Assembly (NCBI GenBank): GCA_021850745.1
Contig: JAJZKX010000009.1
Span: 1 to 17,763, forward strand
DNA: 17,763 bases
Source of the DNA: Thermoplasmata archaeon
GTDB taxonomy: Archaea; Thermoplasmatota; Thermoplasmata; Thermoplasmatales; Thermoplasmataceae
Reading direction: 5' to 3'
In this document: piece by piece, positions 15,626-17,763 of the stretch
Position numbering within the stretch: the first letter of the stretch is position 1
How the letters are laid out: every line of letters begins with the position of its first letter
Notes under the pieces: model-generated
What the model was told of the DNA's origin: nothing
The model's database searches: none
Seen by the model: only the letters and a program-made list of their open reading frames with translations
Made by a program: the position numbers and the translations under genes

Positions 15626-16078
15626 ATGGTTAATGCCAGACATGTACCATATGATGCCCTTATAAAAGGACTCTCGGAGAAATTTGCGGGCGACAAGCGG
15701 GTGGAAGTGCCGTCCTGGGTCGGCTTTGCTAAGGCCGGAATACACAGGGAGAAGTCCTGGGTACAGGATGACTGGTATCACATCAGGCTCGCATCTACTC
15801 TCAGGAAGGTTGCATTCAAGGGACCGATAGGGATCTCGAGGCTCAGCGCCGACTATGGCGGCAGGGTTGACAGGGGTTCCCAGGGATATCATCCTGCAAA
15901 GGGGAGCAGATTCATAGTTAGGCATATGTTCCAAACCCTTGAGAAACTTGGCTATGTCTCCACAGAAAAAAGAGGGAGGATAATCTCTTCAAAGGGACAG
16001 TCCTTGCTGGACAAGACCGCCAGGGAGATTATAGAGAGCAGGTTAAAGGAGAATCCTGAACTGAAGAAACTCCTATGA
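15626..16078 (+). CDS. rps19e: Small ribosomal subunit protein eS19 (S19e)
   Basis: A 30S ribosomal protein found in archaea and eukaryotes, needed for small-subunit maturation. The 150 residues have the family pattern: VPYDALIKGLSEKF at the start, PSWVGFAKAGIHREK, DDWYHIRLASTLRKVAFKGP, the loop GISRLSADYGGR, RGSQGYHPAKGSRFIVRHMFQTLEKLGYV, and ISSKGQSLLDKTA near the end. It is the first gene of a five-gene translation cluster, 47 bases before the PDCD5 coding start. The ATG sits 25 bases after a TATA box, so the message is probably leaderless. Confidence 0.97.
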   Translation: MVNARHVPYDALIKGLSEKFAGDKRVEVPSWVGFAKAGIHREKSWVQDDWYHIRLASTLRKVAFKGPIGISRLSADYGGRVDRGSQGYHPAKGSRFIVRHMFQTLEKLGYVSTEKRGRIISSKGQSLLDKTAREIIESRLKENPELKKLL

Positions 16079-16111
16079 TTCATGATGCTGGTATCCATCC
16101 GTTAACGTTGG

Positions 16112-16119
16112 GGAGGTGA
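16112..16119 (+). promoter_or_regulatory. Strong ribosome binding site before a CTG codon
   Basis: GGAGGTGA, nearly a full match to the archaeal anti-Shine-Dalgarno sequence, lies six bases before the in-frame CTG at 16126. The first in-frame ATG (16168) is 48 bases away, so this site points to CTG as the start of PDCD5. Confidence 0.65.
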
Positions 16120-16125
16120 AGAACT

Positions 16126-16467
16126 CTGGAAGGTGAAGATGAGCTAGATGCAATAAGGCGCAGAAAGATGGAGGAGTTCCAGAGATCCGCAGCCGAAGAA
16201 CAGATGGTGGACGAACAGAAGAAAGCGGCTGAGATCGAAAGGGCTAGGAGGCAGCAGATCCTCAGGCAGATATTGACGCCGGAAGCAAGGGAACGGCTGA
16301 GCAGGGTAAGGCTTGTCAAGCCGGAAATGGCAGAAAGCGTTGAATCCCAGTTGATACAGCTCGCAAACATGGGCAGGGTAGGCAGGCAGATAACCGACGA
16401 AGAGGTCAGGGGAATACTGGATAAGCTGAACTCAAACAAGAAGGATATTAAGATCGAGAGGCGATGA
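16126..16467 (+). CDS. PDCD5/TFAR19-family nucleic-acid-binding protein, apparent CTG start
   Basis: Small helical protein conserved in archaea and eukaryotes, thought to bind DNA, and found in archaeal ribosomal-protein operons. The family sequence starts [14 protein letters not shown], continues through a charged helix ([34 protein letters not shown]), [22 protein letters not shown], and ends DIKIERR. The conserved N-terminal ELDAIRRRK lies upstream of the first ATG (16168). Between the in-frame TGA at 16117 and that segment the only plausible initiator is CTG 16126, six bases after GGAGGTGA, giving 113 residues. Starting at 16168 would cut off the conserved helix (99 residues). The stop overlaps the rpl39e start (ATGA). 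Confidence 0.88.
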   Translation: MEGEDELDAIRRRKMEEFQRSAAEEQMVDEQKKAAEIERARRQQILRQILTPEARERLSRVRLVKPEMAESVESQLIQLANMGRVGRQITDEEVRGILDKLNSNKKDIKIERR

Positions 16468-16625
16468 ATTTGAGCAGGAACAAGGAACTTGGTCGCAAAA
16501 TAAGGCTGATGAAGCAGATAAATTCGAACCGCAGGGTACCCGGCTGGGTGATGATGAGGACGGGAAGGAGATTTACCCAGAACGACAAGAGAAGGCACTG
16601 GAGAAAATCCAATCTAAAGCTGTGA
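16464..16625 (+). CDS. rpl39e: Large ribosomal subunit protein eL39 (L39e)
   Basis: A 53-residue basic protein lining the ribosome exit tunnel. It begins [18 protein letters not shown], has [13 protein letters not shown] in the middle, and ends [11 protein letters not shown], the invariant L39e pattern. It overlaps the PDCD5 stop by four bases (ATGA) and so is probably translated by coupling. The length is normal for the family. Confidence 0.95.
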   Translation: MNLSRNKELGRKIRLMKQINSNRRVPGWVMMRTGRRFTQNDKRRHWRKSNLKL

Positions 16626-16635
16626 GTGATAGTTA

Positions 16636-16905
16636 ATGGTGGAAAGTCAGGTTTCAGAAGAGACGTTTCTCAATATTTCCCTCAGGGAAGCAAAGAATGT
16701 GTCCAGGGCCAGGAGAGCCGACACGGCCATATCGATTATTCGCGAAGAGGTTGCGAGGCATACCAAGGCCAAGGATTTAGACATATGGATCGATCCGAAG
16801 ATCAACGAAATGGTATGGTCGAACGGAAGGAAGAACCCGCAGTCCAGGATCCGTGTGAGAATAGTTCAGCTACAGGACGGAACAACAGAAGTAATCGTTC
16901 CATGA
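16636..16905 (+). CDS. rpl31e: Large ribosomal subunit protein eL31 (L31e)
   Basis: An 89-residue 50S protein located near the exit tunnel rim. Diagnostic parts are FLNISLREAKNVSRARRADTAI, SIIREEVARHTKAKDLDIWIDPKINEMVW, the basic NGRKNPQSRIRVRIVQL, and the end TTEVIVP. It starts 11 bases after the rpl39e stop and ends five bases before the aIF6 ATG, inside the same operon. Confidence 0.96.
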   Translation: MVESQVSEETFLNISLREAKNVSRARRADTAISIIREEVARHTKAKDLDIWIDPKINEMVWSNGRKNPQSRIRVRIVQLQDGTTEVIVP

Positions 16906-16909
16906 ACAC

Positions 16910-17563
16910 ATGGTAATCAAGCTTTCAGTTCTTAGGAGCGACTTCATAGGGGTATATCTCAGGGTAGCCGAGGATATCGTATTCGCACCCCCAAGCATCG
17001 AGGATGAATCCCTGGAGGCGCTGGTCAAGGAACTTGGTGTCACGCCCATTCTGACTCTGGTAAACCAGACAAACCTCGTAGGCTCCCTCACTACGATAAA
17101 TTCCAACGGGATGATACTACCTGTCTCCTACGACACTGACATGATCCCAGAGATCCCCGGGAACAGGAATATACTGTTCCTCAAAGAGAAAATCAATGCA
17201 ATCGGCAATGACATAGTCACAAATGATCATGGTGCAATGGTGCACAAGGGATTCACACAGTCGGCAGTGAAGAAGATAGAGGATGCCCTTGGTGTCGAAG
17301 TCGTGAAAGGCCTCATAGGGGAGGTAAAAACAGTTGGCAGTGTATCGGTGGTTACATCAAAAGGGATGATCGTTACGCCGGATACGACCGAAGAAGAGAG
17401 GAAAGAATTGTCTGCCTTCTTCAAGGTCCCCGTGAAGGACGCCACGGCAAACTTCGGAAGCATGTATGTTGGTTCTTCAGTTGTGGCCAACAGCAAGGGC
17501 GTCGTGGTTGGAAACTCCTCCACGCCAATTGAGATCGGAAGGATAGACGACGCACTTTCCTGA
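16910..17563 (+). CDS. eif6: Translation initiation factor aIF6
   Basis: Binds the 50S subunit and keeps it from joining the 30S subunit. The 217 residues fold as five similar repeats around a pseudo-fivefold axis; the repeat pattern is visible, for example LVGSLTTINSNGMILP, IGNDIVTNDHGAMVHK, TVGSVSVVTSKGMIVTPDT and YVGSSVVANSKGVVVGN. The length is normal for archaea. It starts four bases after the rpl31e stop with no clear ribosome binding site, so re-initiation after rpl31e is likely. It is the last gene of the cluster here; the opposite-strand pyrE follows after 15 bases. Confidence 0.97.
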   Translation: MVIKLSVLRSDFIGVYLRVAEDIVFAPPSIEDESLEALVKELGVTPILTLVNQTNLVGSLTTINSNGMILPVSYDTDMIPEIPGNRNILFLKEKINAIGNDIVTNDHGAMVHKGFTQSAVKKIEDALGVEVVKGLIGEVKTVGSVSVVTSKGMIVTPDTTEEERKELSAFFKVPVKDATANFGSMYVGSSVVANSKGVVVGNSSTPIEIGRIDDALS

Positions 17564-17578
17564 TTTACCGGGACAACT

Positions 17579-17763
17579 TCATTTCCTGAAGACTTCAGAG
17601 ATCCTGAGCAGAGGATGCAACTTTACACCTGCATGCTCCAACACATCACTCCCCCCGTCTTCCCTGTCAAGAACGCAGTAGACATCAGTTACAATTGCAC
17701 CTTTCTCCCTCAGGAGGCTGACGGCCTTCAGGACAGATCCGCCAGTGGTCACTACGTCTTCCA
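17579..17763 (-). CDS. pyrE: Orotate phosphoribosyltransferase, C-terminal part
   Basis: Transfers phosphoribose from PRPP to orotate in UMP synthesis. Only the last 61 or so residues are in the window. They start in the PRPP-binding motif EDVVTTGGS, followed by VLKAVSLLREKGA, VTDVYCVLDREDGG, and a tail HPLLRISEVFRK before TGA at 17581-17579. These are standard PyrE features. The start lies beyond the right edge. The gene converges on eif6 with a 15-base gap. Confidence 0.93.
   Translation of the reverse strand, partial: EDVVTTGGSVLKAVSLLREKGAIVTDVYCVLDREDGGSDVLEHAGVKLHPLLRISEVFRK

Overview
The window is chromosomal DNA of a thermoacidophilic euryarchaeon, most likely of the Thermoplasmatales or a close relative. 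The support is a tricorn-interacting-factor F2/F3 type M1 aminopeptidase, archaeal-type translation genes (S19e, PDCD5, L39e, L31e, aIF6), AGG/AGA-rich arginine usage, and a mix of TATA-driven leaderless genes with Shine-Dalgarno-led internal operon genes. Species cannot be fixed from the sequence alone.

Layout. (1) 1-910, minus: the N-terminal part of an F2/F3-like aminopeptidase, interrupted by an in-frame TAG at codon 182 although reading is open on both sides. (2) 911-1568: no intact gene; short minus-strand fragments in several frames look like gene decay. (3) 1569-5100, minus: two overlapping half-transporters forming a heterodimeric ABC exporter with complementary defects in their ATP sites; a 7-bp inverted repeat lies at their promoter. 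(4) 5402-5968, plus: an unknown five-helix membrane protein. (5) 6315-8938, plus: Sua5-type threonylcarbamoyl-AMP synthase (tRNA t6A), then purE-purK. (6) 8939-13119, minus: rnhB, a DUF427 protein, EgtB-like and EgtD-like enzymes overlapping by 4 bp, and a TPR protein. (7) 13163-15525, plus: an ABC ATPase translationally coupled to a large unknown permease. (8) 15626-17563, plus: rps19e, PDCD5, rpl39e, rpl31e and eif6, a tightly packed translation operon. (9) 17579 to the edge, minus: the 3' end of pyrE.

The most interesting part is 9670-12360: a sulfoxide synthase of the EgtB family translationally coupled to an EgtD-type histidine methyltransferase, with a DUF427 gene upstream and a TPR gene downstream. 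It looks like a compact archaeal route to ergothioneine or a related thiol-imidazole, possibly using cysteine directly because the C-terminal thiol pocket differs from the mycobacterial one. Other points worth checking are the in-frame TAG in the aminopeptidase, an apparent CTG start for PDCD5 behind a strong ribosome binding site, and palindromes in three promoter regions. No rRNA, tRNA, CRISPR array or intact insertion sequence was seen.
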